A stretch of DNA of 50,930 bases from positions 1-50,930 of the forward strand of contig JACJWW010000014.1 in NCBI GenBank assembly GCA_020636935.1. Direction: 5' to 3'. Below, in pieces: positions 42,098 to 50,930 of this stretch. Position numbers and translations under genes: made by a program. Source of the DNA: Nocardioidaceae bacterium. Its GTDB lineage: Bacteria > Actinomycetota > Actinomycetes > Propionibacteriales > Nocardioidaceae. Positions within the stretch are counted from its first letter, which is position 1. Every line of letters begins with the position of its first letter. The notes under the pieces are model-generated. The model saw nothing but the letters and a program-made list of their open reading frames with translations. It was not told the DNA's origin and made no database searches.

Positions 42098-43090
42098 TCA
42101 GGCGGATCGCGTTGCAACGACGTCGGCAAATGCGTCCAATGCCGCTCGCACAGGGCCATCCGGAAGCACCTTGAGCAATTCCTTGGCCTCGTTGGCCAAC
42201 CCACTGACATAGCGCCGAGCCTCGTCCATCGCGGGGTGCTGCCGAATTAGTGCCAATGTCTCGGCATGCAAGTCATCGTCACTCAGGTCTTGAGACAACA
42301 GTGTCTTGAGTCGGTGGTCCGCGGGGTCCTGGGAACGCATGGCAATCAAGGTGGGGAGGGTCAGCACGCCCTCACGCAGATCTGTGCCCGGAGTCTTGCC
42401 TGACTCGTGCGACTCGCTGGCTATGTCGAGGATGTCGTCGGAGAGCTGGAAGGCCACCCCGACCTTCTCGCCGTACTCCGTCAGGGCCGCCTCAACATCG
42501 GAGGTGGCTCCTGAGTAGATGGCCCCATATTGAGCAGAGGTTGCAATCAGCGAACCGGTCTTGCCCGCAACCACCCGCAAGTAGTGCTCCAAGGGGTCAT
42601 CACCCTCCCCTGGCCCCAAGGTCTCCAGGATCTGGCCCTCCACAAGCCGGGTGAAGGTCTGCGCCTGGATCCGCACTCCACCAGGCCCTAGGCCCGCGGT
42701 GAGCTCGGACGACTTGGAAAACAAGAAGTCGCCGGTGAGGATGGCCACATGGTTGTCCCACCGGGCATTGGCTGAGGCAGCACCTCGACGCAAATCGGCT
42801 TCGTCCATGACGTCGTCGTGGTAGAGCGAAGCGAGGTGGGTCAGCTCAACAACGCATGCAGCAGTGATGATGTCGTCAGAATCCGCCTGGTCACCCGTCT
42901 CGGCCGCCAACAAGACCAGCAGTGGGCGGAATCGCTTGCCCCCTGCCTGCATGAGGTGACGAGCGGCTTCGGTCACGAATGCTGCTTCGCTCCGGACGTG
43001 CGAGTCCAGAGCCTCCTCGACCACAGCCATCCGAGCCCTTAGTCGCGCCTCCAACTCAGGGTCGGTGACCGGCAAGGCAAGTGAACTCAC
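42098..43090 (-). CDS. Polyprenyl diphosphate synthase (menaquinone side-chain type)
   Basis: Adds isopentenyl units to an allylic diphosphate to build a long all-trans chain; 330 residues. The first Asp-rich motif is DDVMD (residues 92-96), the second is DDILD near residue 217, and GGKRFRPLLVLL precedes the first. The start GTG overlaps the nuoN stop (GTGA), so it is translated with the nuo genes. This supports a role in making the menaquinone tail used by complex I. Product chain length cannot be read from sequence. Confidence 0.92.
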   Translation of the reverse strand: MSSLALPVTDPELEARLRARMAVVEEALDSHVRSEAAFVTEAARHLMQAGGKRFRPLLVLLAAETGDQADSDDIITAACVVELTHLASLYHDDVMDEADLRRGAASANARWDNHVAILTGDFLFSKSSELTAGLGPGGVRIQAQTFTRLVEGQILETLGPGEGDDPLEHYLRVVAGKTGSLIATSAQYGAIYSGATSDVEAALTEYGEKVGVAFQLSDDILDIASESHESGKTPGTDLREGVLTLPTLIAMRSQDPADHRLKTLLSQDLSDDDLHAETLALIRQHPAMDEARRYVSGLANEAKELLKVLPDGPVRAALDAFADVVATRSA

Positions 43091-44679
43091 CGGATAAACA
43101 CTCCCACGCGACTAAGGAGATCAAGCAGCGGCCCCGGGATCAAACCAAGTGCCAAGGTCACCGCCGTGCCAATCATGATCACCGTCGACGTGAGCGGCGA
43201 TGGAATCGCGACACTGACGCCATTGTCTTCGCTGTCTGCGAAGAACATGACCACGATGATACGGATGTAGAAGACCAAGGCAACAACAGAGATCAGCACA
43301 GCCACCACGACCAGCGGCCAAGCTCCTGCTGACATCGCCGCCGCGAACACAACCCACTTGCCAGTGAATCCACTGGTCAGCGGGAGTCCGGCCATGGCGA
43401 GCAACAAGAAGGCAAAGACACCAGCAAGCAGCGGCGACTTCTTCCCCAGGCCGGCCCAGTGCTTCATCGAAGTTGCCTCACCGTTGGCATCCCTGACCAA
43501 GGTCACAATTGTGAAGGCCGCCAAGGTCATGAAGCCATAGGTCGTGAGATAGAAGAGCACTGCGGTCACGCCGTCTGCATCTTGAGGGCCAACCTCACCC
43601 AAGGCTCGGATGCCGAGCAGTCCCACAAGGATGAAGCCGGCGTGTGCGACCGAGGAATACGCCAGCAGACGCTTCACGTCGGTCTGGGCAACAGCCACCA
43701 CGGATCCGATGACCATCGTCAAGATCGCCACGATCCAGATCATCGGTGCCCAGTTGACGTGGATGGCACCGAAGGCGACGTACATCAAGCGCAGCAGCGC
43801 CACGAAGGCCGCTACCTTGGTGCCTGCAGCCATGAAGGCAGTGACAGCGGTGGGCGCGCCCTGATAGACGTCTGGGGTCCAGTTGTGGAAGGGCACGGCA
43901 CCAACCTTGAACAACAGGCCCGCCACCATCAACCCAAGTCCGCCATAGAGCAAGACCTTGGAGTCACTGCTACCCGCGACCGCCTGAGCAATCCCGGCAT
44001 AAGACATCGATCCGGCAAAGCCGTAAACCAAGGAAATGCCATAGACGAAGAATGCGGAGGAAAAGGCCCCGAGCAGGAAGTACTTCAGCGCAGCCTCTTG
44101 GCTGAGCAAACGACGACGCCGTGCCAAACCGCAAAGCAGGTAGAGGGGCAGCGAGAAGACCTCGAGTGCCACGAAGAGCGCCAACATGTCGGTGGAGGCA
44201 GGAAACATCATCATGCCGCCGACTGCGAACAACAGCAGTGGGAAGACCTCGGTGTGCTCCAGTCCTCGGCTCGATGCCTCACGCTCGGCCTCGGTGCCCG
44301 GCATGGCTGCAGCCTGACCGGCAAAGGCGAGCACACCACCTTCGAGGTGACGCTCCGCGAAGATCATCAACGCCAAGAGACCGAAGATCAACACCAGTGC
44401 CCAGGTGAACAGGGTCGGTCCATCGATGGCCAGCGAACCCATCGCCACAACTTGGCCACGCTTGGGAGACAAGGAGTTGGGATCAAGACGCTTGAAGACG
44501 AACACGGCCATCACCAGCGCGCTGAGCAGACCCACAAACGAGATTGCCACCTGAGCCAGATAGCGCTGTCTACGCGGCAAGATCGCCTCGGCGAGCACGC
44601 CGATCACCGCAGCCCCCAACACGATCAGCATCGGAGCGACCTGGAAGTAGTCGATCTGGGGAGTTGGAATGGTGTTCAT
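43087..44679 (-). CDS. nuoN: NADH-quinone oxidoreductase subunit N
   Basis: Antiporter-like proton-pumping subunit of complex I, 530 residues with about 14 membrane helices. LFVALEVFSLPLYLLCGLARR, QEAALKYFLLGAFSSAFFVYG and KVGAVPFHNWTPDVYQGAPTAV are the conserved NuoN blocks, with the Glu and Lys residues of the proton path. It overlaps nuoM by four bases (ATGA) and the prenyl synthase gene by four (GTGA). Confidence 0.96.
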   Translation of the reverse strand: MNTIPTPQIDYFQVAPMLIVLGAAVIGVLAEAILPRRQRYLAQVAISFVGLLSALVMAVFVFKRLDPNSLSPKRGQVVAMGSLAIDGPTLFTWALVLIFGLLALMIFAERHLEGGVLAFAGQAAAMPGTEAEREASSRGLEHTEVFPLLLFAVGGMMMFPASTDMLALFVALEVFSLPLYLLCGLARRRRLLSQEAALKYFLLGAFSSAFFVYGISLVYGFAGSMSYAGIAQAVAGSSDSKVLLYGGLGLMVAGLLFKVGAVPFHNWTPDVYQGAPTAVTAFMAAGTKVAAFVALLRLMYVAFGAIHVNWAPMIWIVAILTMVIGSVVAVAQTDVKRLLAYSSVAHAGFILVGLLGIRALGEVGPQDADGVTAVLFYLTTYGFMTLAAFTIVTLVRDANGEATSMKHWAGLGKKSPLLAGVFAFLLLAMAGLPLTSGFTGKWVVFAAAMSAGAWPLVVVAVLISVVALVFYIRIIVVMFFADSEDNGVSVAIPSPLTSTVIMIGTAVTLALGLIPGPLLDLLSRVGVFIR

Positions 44680-46208
44680 TTGACTTCCTCCCCGCCAACC
44701 TTGGCCGGTGGATCCTGGAGATGGACCTCACTCATCGTGTGGTCAACCGAAGGATTCAAGACGTCTTGCAACGGTTTGGGGAAGAATCCCAACACCACGA
44801 TCAACAAGAACAACGGCGCCACTGCGGCGATCTCCCTGATGTTGAGATCGGGCATCCCGATCACACCCTCACCGGGCTCACCGGTCATGACTCGTTGATA
44901 CATCCACAAGATGTAGATCGCTGCCAACACGATCGCTGGGATCGCAAAGGCTGCTGCCCACGGCGACCAGACGAATGACCCGGCGATCACCAGCATTTCA
45001 GAGACAAATGGCGCCAGGCCGGGCAGGGACAGCGAAGACAGACCAGCGACAAGGAAGAGTCCAGCCAAGATTGGAGCTACCTTTTCGACTCCCCCAAAAC
45101 TGGCAATCAGAGCCGAGCCACGCCTGGAGATCAGATAGCCCGCCACCAGGAACAAAGCCGCAGTCGAAAGCCCGTGGTTGAACATGTACAGGTTGGCACC
45201 AGAGAGTCCTTGACTGTTCATCACGAAGATGCCCATCACAATGAAGCCGAAGTGCGACACCGACGTATATGCGATCAGTCGCATGATGTCCTTCGAGCCG
45301 ATCGCCATCAACGCGCCGTACAAGATCGAGATGATCGCGAGTACGACGACCACTGGCGTGGCCCAACGCGATGCCTCAGGGAAGAGCTCCAGGCAGAAAC
45401 GGATCATCCCGAAGGTGCCGATCTTGTCGAGCACGCTGACCAGCATCACCGAGGTGCCGGGGGTGGCTTGCTCAGTGGTGTCGGGTAGCCAGGTGTGCAC
45501 TGGAAACATTGGCGCCTTGATCGCAAACGCGATGAAGAAGGCCACAAACATCCAGCGGCCCACCGAAGTACCGAAGTCGATATTGGCCAGGTCACTGAGC
45601 AAATAGGTGGGAGTGCCGGTGATCTTGGCGGATTGCCAATACAGAGCGACCACGCCCGCCAGCATGATGAGGCCGCCAGCCAAGGAGTAGATCAAGAACT
45701 TCAAGGCGGCCTTGACCCGATCGGGTCCGCCAAAGCCAGAGACCAAGAAGTAGACCGGGATCAGGGTGGCTTCGAAGAAGACGTAGAACAAGAACACGTC
45801 GGTCGCCATGAACACGCCGAGCGAGAGCGCTTCGAGGATGAGCAGCCAGGCAAAAAAGGCTCGCTCGCCGAAGCGACCGTTGGCGCCGTCATTCCAACCG
45901 GCAAGGATGACCACAGGGGTGAGGATCGCGGTGAGTACGACGAGGCTCAGCCCCAAGCCGTCAACTCCGAGCGCGTAGTGGGCACCGAAGAGACGGATCC
46001 ACATCGTTTCTTCGGTGAACTGATAGCCGCCGTCTGCCTGGAAGCGTACGGCGATCACGATCGCGAGCACGAGGGTCAACAACGAGACGAGCAGTGCAGC
46101 ACGCTTGGCTGTCTCCGCGGAGCCGTCCTGCCGGTTGGGCAGGATGGCGACCACGAGGCCACCCAACAAGGGCAGCAGGAACAAGATTGTTAGCCACGGC
46201 AAACTCAT
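44676..46208 (-). CDS. nuoM: NADH-quinone oxidoreductase subunit M
   Basis: Antiporter-like proton-pumping subunit, 510 residues. FFEATLIPVYFLVSGFGGPDRVKAALKFLIYSLAGG carries the key membrane Glu and Lys, and APMFPVHTWLPDTTEQATPGTSVM is the family block. It shares one base with the nuoL stop (TGATG) and overlaps nuoN. Confidence 0.97.
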   Translation of the reverse strand: MSLPWLTILFLLPLLGGLVVAILPNRQDGSAETAKRAALLVSLLTLVLAIVIAVRFQADGGYQFTEETMWIRLFGAHYALGVDGLGLSLVVLTAILTPVVILAGWNDGANGRFGERAFFAWLLILEALSLGVFMATDVFLFYVFFEATLIPVYFLVSGFGGPDRVKAALKFLIYSLAGGLIMLAGVVALYWQSAKITGTPTYLLSDLANIDFGTSVGRWMFVAFFIAFAIKAPMFPVHTWLPDTTEQATPGTSVMLVSVLDKIGTFGMIRFCLELFPEASRWATPVVVVLAIISILYGALMAIGSKDIMRLIAYTSVSHFGFIVMGIFVMNSQGLSGANLYMFNHGLSTAALFLVAGYLISRRGSALIASFGGVEKVAPILAGLFLVAGLSSLSLPGLAPFVSEMLVIAGSFVWSPWAAAFAIPAIVLAAIYILWMYQRVMTGEPGEGVIGMPDLNIREIAAVAPLFLLIVVLGFFPKPLQDVLNPSVDHTMSEVHLQDPPAKVGGEEVK

Positions 46209-48142
46209 CAGAGGTTCACCACCAACAGGGCGAGCAGCACTAGGACTGCACCTCCAACCAGAGAAAGGGCATAAGAGCGAACGAAGCCGTTTTGCAGTTT
46301 GCGCGACACTTCAGCGAGACCACCCACGGCCGAGGCGCCACCCATGACCGCGCCGTCGACGACTCCGTCGTCAAAGGCATGCAATCCCTTAATCATCTTG
46401 AGACCAGGTTGGGCAATCACTTCGTCGTTGAAAGCATCGGCGAAGAACTCGTTGCGGGCCAAGGTGACGAATGGTGAGACGTCTTCTGGGGCTTCACGAG
46501 GCACGTCCTTCTTGCCTACCAGGAACCACGCCAGCGCCACCCCGACGGCGACCACGAGTACGGCGATCACCGACACTGCCACCGCAGGGATCGGCGGGTG
46601 ATGCTCGTGCACTTCGCCTACGACCGGTGCCAAGAACTTCACGATCCAGTCGTTGATCAGGAGCAGCCCGCCAAGCACGGACAAGGCTGCCAGCACGATC
46701 AGTGGCACGGTCATCACCTTGGGCGACTCGTGCGGGTGCACGTCTTCTTCCCAGCGCGGCTTGGTGAAGAAGGTCATCAGCATCAGGCGGGTCATGTAGA
46801 AGCCGGTGACTGCAGCGCCGATGATGGCGCAAATGCCGACCAGGAGGTTTTCACCCAGGGCAGCCTCGATGATCTTGTCCTTCGACCAGAAACCGGAGAA
46901 GCCCGGGAAGCCGATGATCGCTAAGTAGCCCATCGCAAAGGTCAAGAAGGTGACCGGCATTGCCTTGCGAAGTGCACCGTAGTGCCGCATGTCGACGTCG
47001 TCATTGGTGCCATGCATCACCGAGCCGGCCCCTAGGAACATATTGGCCTTGAAGAAGCCGTGGGTGAGCAGGTGGAAGATGGCGAAGGCATAGCCGACAG
47101 TGCCCAGGCCACTGGCCATGATCATGTAGCCGATCTGGCTCATGGTCGAGCCGGCCAGCACCTTCTTGATGTCGTCCTTGGCGCAACCGATCGCAGCACC
47201 CATCAGCAGGGTGATCGTGCCAACGGCGACCACGGCTGAACGAGCATCAGGAGCCAGATCGAAGATGAAGTTGGACCTGACGATGAGGTAGACACCTGCG
47301 GTCACCATGGTGGCAGCGTGGATCAGCGCTGACACCGGCGTGGGGCCCTCCATGGCGTCAAGCAACCAGGTCTGCAAGGGGAACTGCGCCGATTTGCCAC
47401 AAGCGGCCAGCAGCAGGAGCAGCCCGATCGCGGTGAGCACACCGGTATTGGCTTCGTGGGCCAGCTCAGAGACCTGGGCAAATGACGTCGTACCGAAGGT
47501 GGCCAAGATCAAGCTGATCCCAAGCGAGAGACCAATGTCGCCGACCCTGTTGATCACGAAGGCCTTCTTCTGGGCGGCCGCAGCGGTTGGCTTGTGTTGC
47601 CAGAAGCCAATCAGCAAGTACGACGCCAAGCCGACGCCTTCCCAGCCGAGGAAGAGGCCGACGAAGTCACTGGCCAGCACCAACATCAGCATTGCCGCCA
47701 CGAAGAGGTTCAGGTAGGCGAAGAAGCGCCGACGCCGATCATCGTGGGCCATGTAGCCGATCGAGTAGACATGGATCAGGGATCCGACGCCGGTGATCAA
47801 CAACAAGAAGAGCGCGGAGAGTTGGTCATAGAGCAGACCGAGCTCAACTTGCCACCTTCCGGCACTGAACCAAGTCCACAGGTCGACCTGGATCGCACGT
47901 GAGTCAGCGGGCTGCCCCAACAGATTGAAAAAGAGCACCAGGGCACAAACGAAGGAACCCAAGGCTGCTGCAGTGCCGACCAGATGTCCAAAACGGTCAG
48001 TACGCCGCCCACCAAGAAGCAGGATCGCCGCACCTGCAGCTGGCAGGGCCAACACCAAGATCAACGGGATGGTCATGTCCCCCGCACCTTGGGGTGCAAC
48101 CACAGGGCTCTGGCTGGAGAGCACGGAAAGCGAATTCAGCAT
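46208..48142 (-). CDS. nuoL: NADH-quinone oxidoreductase subunit L
   Basis: Largest antiporter-like subunit, 644 residues, with the C-terminal lateral helix extension. FLGWEGVGLASYLLIGFW, FVINRVGDIGLSLGISL and SAQFPLQTWLLDAMEGPTPVSALIHAATMVTAGVYL are diagnostic. I use the ATG at 48142 (AAGGA about 6 bases upstream); a second in-frame Met (MTIPLILVLALPA) 22 residues later is possible. The 16-base gap after nuoK is the only space inside this operon. Confidence 0.96.
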   Translation of the reverse strand: MLNSLSVLSSQSPVVAPQGAGDMTIPLILVLALPAAGAAILLLGGRRTDRFGHLVGTAAALGSFVCALVLFFNLLGQPADSRAIQVDLWTWFSAGRWQVELGLLYDQLSALFLLLITGVGSLIHVYSIGYMAHDDRRRRFFAYLNLFVAAMLMLVLASDFVGLFLGWEGVGLASYLLIGFWQHKPTAAAAQKKAFVINRVGDIGLSLGISLILATFGTTSFAQVSELAHEANTGVLTAIGLLLLLAACGKSAQFPLQTWLLDAMEGPTPVSALIHAATMVTAGVYLIVRSNFIFDLAPDARSAVVAVGTITLLMGAAIGCAKDDIKKVLAGSTMSQIGYMIMASGLGTVGYAFAIFHLLTHGFFKANMFLGAGSVMHGTNDDVDMRHYGALRKAMPVTFLTFAMGYLAIIGFPGFSGFWSKDKIIEAALGENLLVGICAIIGAAVTGFYMTRLMLMTFFTKPRWEEDVHPHESPKVMTVPLIVLAALSVLGGLLLINDWIVKFLAPVVGEVHEHHPPIPAVAVSVIAVLVVAVGVALAWFLVGKKDVPREAPEDVSPFVTLARNEFFADAFNDEVIAQPGLKMIKGLHAFDDGVVDGAVMGGASAVGGLAEVSRKLQNGFVRSYALSLVGGAVLVLLALLVVNL

Positions 48143-48158
48143 GATTGTCCTTGGCTCC

Positions 48159-48455
48159 CTAATACTTCAGCAAGCTTGCGTCATCGACAGAAGCCGAGCG
48201 TCGGGTGCGGAAGATGGTCATGATGATGGCCAGGCCGACCACAACTTCAGCTGCGGCGACGACCATCACGAAGAAGGCCGCGACTTGACCTTCGAGATTG
48301 CCATTGGTGCGAGCAAAAGTGATCAATGACAAGTTTGTGGCGTTGAGCATCAACTCCACGCACATGAACACCACGATGGCATTGCGGCGGATCAGCACCC
48401 CAATCGCACCGATCGAAAACAAGATCGCCGATAGGGCGATGAATGGAGTGGTCAT
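48159..48455 (-). CDS. nuoK: NADH-quinone oxidoreductase subunit K
   Basis: Small membrane subunit of 98 residues with three helices. NAIVVFMCVELMLNATNLSLI and AAFFVMVVAAAEVVVGLAII hold the two conserved Glu residues of the proton channel. It shares one base with nuoJ (TGATG). Confidence 0.97.
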   Translation of the reverse strand: MTTPFIALSAILFSIGAIGVLIRRNAIVVFMCVELMLNATNLSLITFARTNGNLEGQVAAFFVMVVAAAEVVVGLAIIMTIFRTRRSASVDDASLLKY

Positions 48456-49255
48456 CAGACATCCTCCTTCGACTGCGAGGCCGACCCTGTGGGTGCTTCA
48501 TCGGCATCTTCGAGTTGGGCCTGGACGAGGTCATCAAACTCCGCCGCAGCCACCTCAGCATTGCGGACATCTCCACGCGCCAAGAGCACCCGCGACACTG
48601 ACGCCGACGACGCAGTGCCATCCGGCAAGAGTGCTGGTGTCTCAACGGAGTTGTGCCTGGCAAACGTGCCCGGGGCCGGCAAGTTGCCGGGATGCTTGCC
48701 GGTTTCGGCGTAATCGCGCATGCGTTGCTTGGCCTGATCTGCTTGGGTGACCTTCGGGAAGAGGCGCTCTCGATGCGCCAACACCATGGCTCCCAGGGCT
48801 GCGGTGATCAGCAGGGCCGAGGTCACCTCAAAGGCGTAGACATTTTCTGAGAACAACACCTTCGCGATGGCCTGCACATTGCCACCCTCGTTTGCTTCAG
48901 ACAGGCCCACGGCTGTGCCGATGCCGGCTTGGAGTACGCCGATCACCAGCAGAGCGCCCAAGGCGAGACCCAAGACCGCGGCACCGATGCGTTGACCAGG
49001 GATTGTCTCGACGATCGAGTCGCTGGCATCCACACCGATCAGCATGACCACAAACAAGAAGAGCATCAAGATCGCCCCGGTGTAGACGATGATCTGCACC
49101 GCAAACAAGAAGGGTGCCTCTTGCACGGCATACAAGATGGCCAGCGAAATCATCACCACGGCGAGCAGCAGGGCACAGTGCACCGCTTTGCGTACGAAAA
49201 GCAGCCCTAATGCGCTGAGCACCATGATTGGCGCCAAGATCCAAAAGGCAGTCAC
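48455..49255 (-). CDS. nuoJ: NADH-quinone oxidoreductase subunit J
   Basis: Membrane subunit of 266 residues; five helices in the first 165 residues (HCALLLAVVMISLAILYAVQEAPFLFAVQIIVYTGAILMLFLFVVML is the signature span). A hydrophilic tail of about 100 residues follows, which is common in actinobacterial NuoJ but absent from E. coli NuoJ. The GTG start overlaps the nuoI stop (GTGA). Confidence 0.95.
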   Translation of the reverse strand: MTAFWILAPIMVLSALGLLFVRKAVHCALLLAVVMISLAILYAVQEAPFLFAVQIIVYTGAILMLFLFVVMLIGVDASDSIVETIPGQRIGAAVLGLALGALLVIGVLQAGIGTAVGLSEANEGGNVQAIAKVLFSENVYAFEVTSALLITAALGAMVLAHRERLFPKVTQADQAKQRMRDYAETGKHPGNLPAPGTFARHNSVETPALLPDGTASSASVSRVLLARGDVRNAEVAAAEFDDLVQAQLEDADEAPTGSASQSKEDV

Positions 49256-49812
49256 TGCTGGTTGCCCCCTTGTTCGCTGGCGGTCGAATCGTCGACCGCT
49301 CCAGTGGCATTGCGGTAGTAGTCACCGTCGGTCTCACCCAAGCGCATCGGATGAGGAGGCTGCTCCATGCCGGGCAGGAGTGGCGCCAACAGGTCGGACT
49401 TCTCATAAATCAAGTCGGCCCGGTTGTTGTCTGCCAACTCATATTCATTGGTCATGGTCAGCGCCCGGGTCGGGCAGGCCTCGACGCACAGGCCACAAAG
49501 GATGCAGCGCAGGTAGTTGATTTGGTAGACGCGACCGTAGCGCTCGCCGGGGCTGAAGCGCTTAGCGTCGGTATTTGAGTCAGCCTCGACATAGATCGCA
49601 TCGGCTGGGCAGGCCCACGCGCACAACTCGCAGCCAATGCACTTCTCCAGACCATCTGGCCAGCGGTTGAGCTGGTGGCGTCCATGGAAGCGAGGTGCAG
49701 TGGGTTCTTTTTCGAATGGATACTGCTCGGTGACCGGCTTGCGGAACATGGTCCGGAAGGTGACCCCGAATCCCGCAATCGGATCCCAAAACGACTCTTT
49801 CAGAGTGGGCAT
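49252..49812 (-). CDS. nuoI: NADH-quinone oxidoreductase subunit I
   Basis: Peripheral-arm iron-sulfur subunit of 186 residues. Two 4Fe-4S motifs are present: CIGCELCAWACP and CILCGLCVEACP (each CxxCxxCxxxCP), which hold clusters N6a and N6b. The first bases overlap the nuoH stop (TGATG). The C-terminal tail is acidic and Gln/Ser-rich. Confidence 0.97.
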   Translation of the reverse strand: MPTLKESFWDPIAGFGVTFRTMFRKPVTEQYPFEKEPTAPRFHGRHQLNRWPDGLEKCIGCELCAWACPADAIYVEADSNTDAKRFSPGERYGRVYQINYLRCILCGLCVEACPTRALTMTNEYELADNNRADLIYEKSDLLAPLLPGMEQPPHPMRLGETDGDYYRNATGAVDDSTASEQGGNQQ

Positions 49813-50930
49813 CAGCGCTCCTCGCCTTCGACTGAGCCCCCGCCTTGGCTGCTGCTCGCCATGGGGGCCGTGGTCTCTCGTCCGGTCTTGCCGGTGGTTG
49901 AGAAGGTCGGCATCGGAGGCACCGGATAACCACCGGCGAAGGCATCAAACTCGCCTTCATCTTCGATCGGACCGACCTTTTCGGGCTCAGCCTTGCTATC
50001 GAGCAAAAGCAGTCCCACGATCAAGATCACCAGCACGGCCATGATCACGTAGATGACCGAGCGGTTGATGCCACCGGTGTTTTCGATTGCGCGATAGGTG
50101 GCAAGCACCAGCAACCACACGATCGAGATCGGGATCAGCACCTTCCAACCGAAGTGCATGAACTGGTCATAGCGCAACCGCGGCAGGGTGCCTCGCAGCC
50201 AGACAAACATGAAGATGAAGGCCATCACCTTGCCGAAGAACCACAACACCGGCCAGTAGCCCTCATTGGCTCCAGGCCAAATGGTGCCAATGCCGAACGG
50301 AGCACGCCATCCACCCAAAAACAGCGTGGTCGCGATCGCGCTCACCGTGGCCATATTGACATATTCGGCCAAGAAGAAGAGCGCGAACTTCAAGGAGGAG
50401 TACTCCGTGTGGAAGCCGCCGACCAACTCGCCCTCGGCCTCTGGCAGGTCAAATGGTGCTCGGTTGGTTTCTCCGACCATGGAGATCACATAGATGATGA
50501 ATGAAGGCAATAGTGGGAACAAGAACCAGACCTTGGTCTGGGCTTCGACGATCTCCGAAGTCGACATGGATCCGGCATACAAGAAGACCACGACGAATGA
50601 AAGCCCCATGGCCACTTCGTAAGAGATCATCTGGGCGCTGGATCGCAGACCGCCGAGAAGTGAATATGTCGAGCCACTCGACCAGCCGCCGAGCACGATG
50701 CCATAGATGCCGATCGAGGCAATCGCCAGCACGAAGAGCACCGCCACCGGCATGTCGGTCAACTGCAGAGGCGTGGTGATATCGGTGAACGGGATCTTGG
50801 CCTCTGGCCCGAACGGGATCACTGCCCAGGTGACGAAGGCAGGCACCACAACCAAAACCGGCGCGATCAAGAAGACCACCTTGTCGGCAGCCTTGGGGAT
50901 GAGGTCTTCCTTCAAAGCGAGCTTCACGCC
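49812..50930 (-). CDS. nuoH: NADH-quinone oxidoreductase subunit H (N-terminus cut by window edge)
   Basis: Membrane subunit at the quinone-binding junction. The frame is open to the window edge; the first visible residues, GVKLALKEDLIPKAADK, are internal to NuoH, so the first membrane helix lies outside. SMVGETNRAPFDLPEAEGELVGGFHTEYSS is the diagnostic loop. The C-terminus has an extra hydrophilic tail of about 60 residues (DSKAEPEKVGPIEDEGEFDA onward), seen in actinobacteria. The GTG at 50927 is not the real start. Confidence 0.95.
   Translation of the reverse strand, partial: GVKLALKEDLIPKAADKVVFLIAPVLVVVPAFVTWAVIPFGPEAKIPFTDITTPLQLTDMPVAVLFVLAIASIGIYGIVLGGWSSGSTYSLLGGLRSSAQMISYEVAMGLSFVVVFLYAGSMSTSEIVEAQTKVWFLFPLLPSFIIYVISMVGETNRAPFDLPEAEGELVGGFHTEYSSLKFALFFLAEYVNMATVSAIATTLFLGGWRAPFGIGTIWPGANEGYWPVLWFFGKVMAFIFMFVWLRGTLPRLRYDQFMHFGWKVLIPISIVWLLVLATYRAIENTGGINRSVIYVIMAVLVILIVGLLLLDSKAEPEKVGPIEDEGEFDAFAGGYPVPPMPTFSTTGKTGRETTAPMASSSQGGGSVEGEER

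Noticed and set aside
43459..44898. Plus-strand open frame of 479 codons
   Set aside because: It is antisense to nuoN and nuoM, which are unmistakable; the product is low-complexity His/Gln/Asp-rich, typical of a shadow frame in high-GC DNA.
50925..50927. GTG at 50927 as the nuoH start
   Set aside because: The residues that follow are internal to NuoH and the frame stays open to the window edge, so the gene is truncated by the window.

Overview
The window is a stretch of chromosome from a high-GC Gram-positive bacterium of the Actinobacteria, most likely the order Propionibacteriales (Nocardioidaceae or Propionibacteriaceae). The basis is the rpoB/rpoC protein sequences, the tRNA-Trp-secE-nusG-rplK-rplA / rplJ-rplL / mkl-type ATPase / rpoB-rpoC order, a type I MurB, fused KorA, an AurF-like diiron protein and GTG/TTG start usage. 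The family assignment is an inference; no 16S gene is present.

Layout. (1) 1-4346: histidine degradation (hut). hutI (cut by the window edge) and hutU lie on the minus strand, followed by an IclR-type regulator and a divergent hutG. Two copies of the same 14-bp palindrome flank the regulator gene and are the likely operators. (2) 4347-14760: the rpoC and rpoB genes, an orphan Mce-type ATPase (MceG/Mkl) and rplL-rplJ, all on the minus strand, with an L10 leader containing an intrinsic terminator in front of rplJ. (3) 14807-23000: an accessory block inside the ribosomal-protein cluster. It encodes a 2299-residue sortase-anchored surface protein with 13 tandem cross-linkable domains, and a lipoprotein. 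(4) 23004-25566: rplA, rplK, nusG, secE and tRNA-Trp. (5) 25605-31400: an aspartate-type aminotransferase and adenosine deaminase (overlapping start and stop), an acyl-CoA synthetase, a small membrane protein, murB and rpmG. (6) 31607-36557: tRNA-Met, tRNA-Thr, an amidase, a PIG-L deacetylase, lrgB/lrgA, tag, tRNA-Tyr and a YajQ-family gene. (7) 36870-40767: korA-korB-rarD on the plus strand. (8) 40812-50930: an AurF-like diiron oxygenase, then polyprenyl diphosphate synthase and nuoN-M-L-K-J-I-H on the minus strand, in one run of overlapping genes; nuoH is cut by the window edge.

Functionally, the core is transcription/translation machinery plus respiratory metabolism. KorAB makes reduced ferredoxin from 2-oxoglutarate, the nuo genes encode the membrane half of complex I, and the coupled prenyl synthase probably makes the menaquinone tail. 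The hut genes feed histidine carbon and nitrogen to glutamate.

The least ordinary parts are the giant surface protein, three palindromes spaced exactly 31 bp apart between hutG and rpoC, a 30/31-bp phased repeat array downstream of the YajQ gene, the twin IclR operators and the AurF-like protein with a complete set of diiron ligands. I did not see a mobile element, a CRISPR array or a clear phage region.
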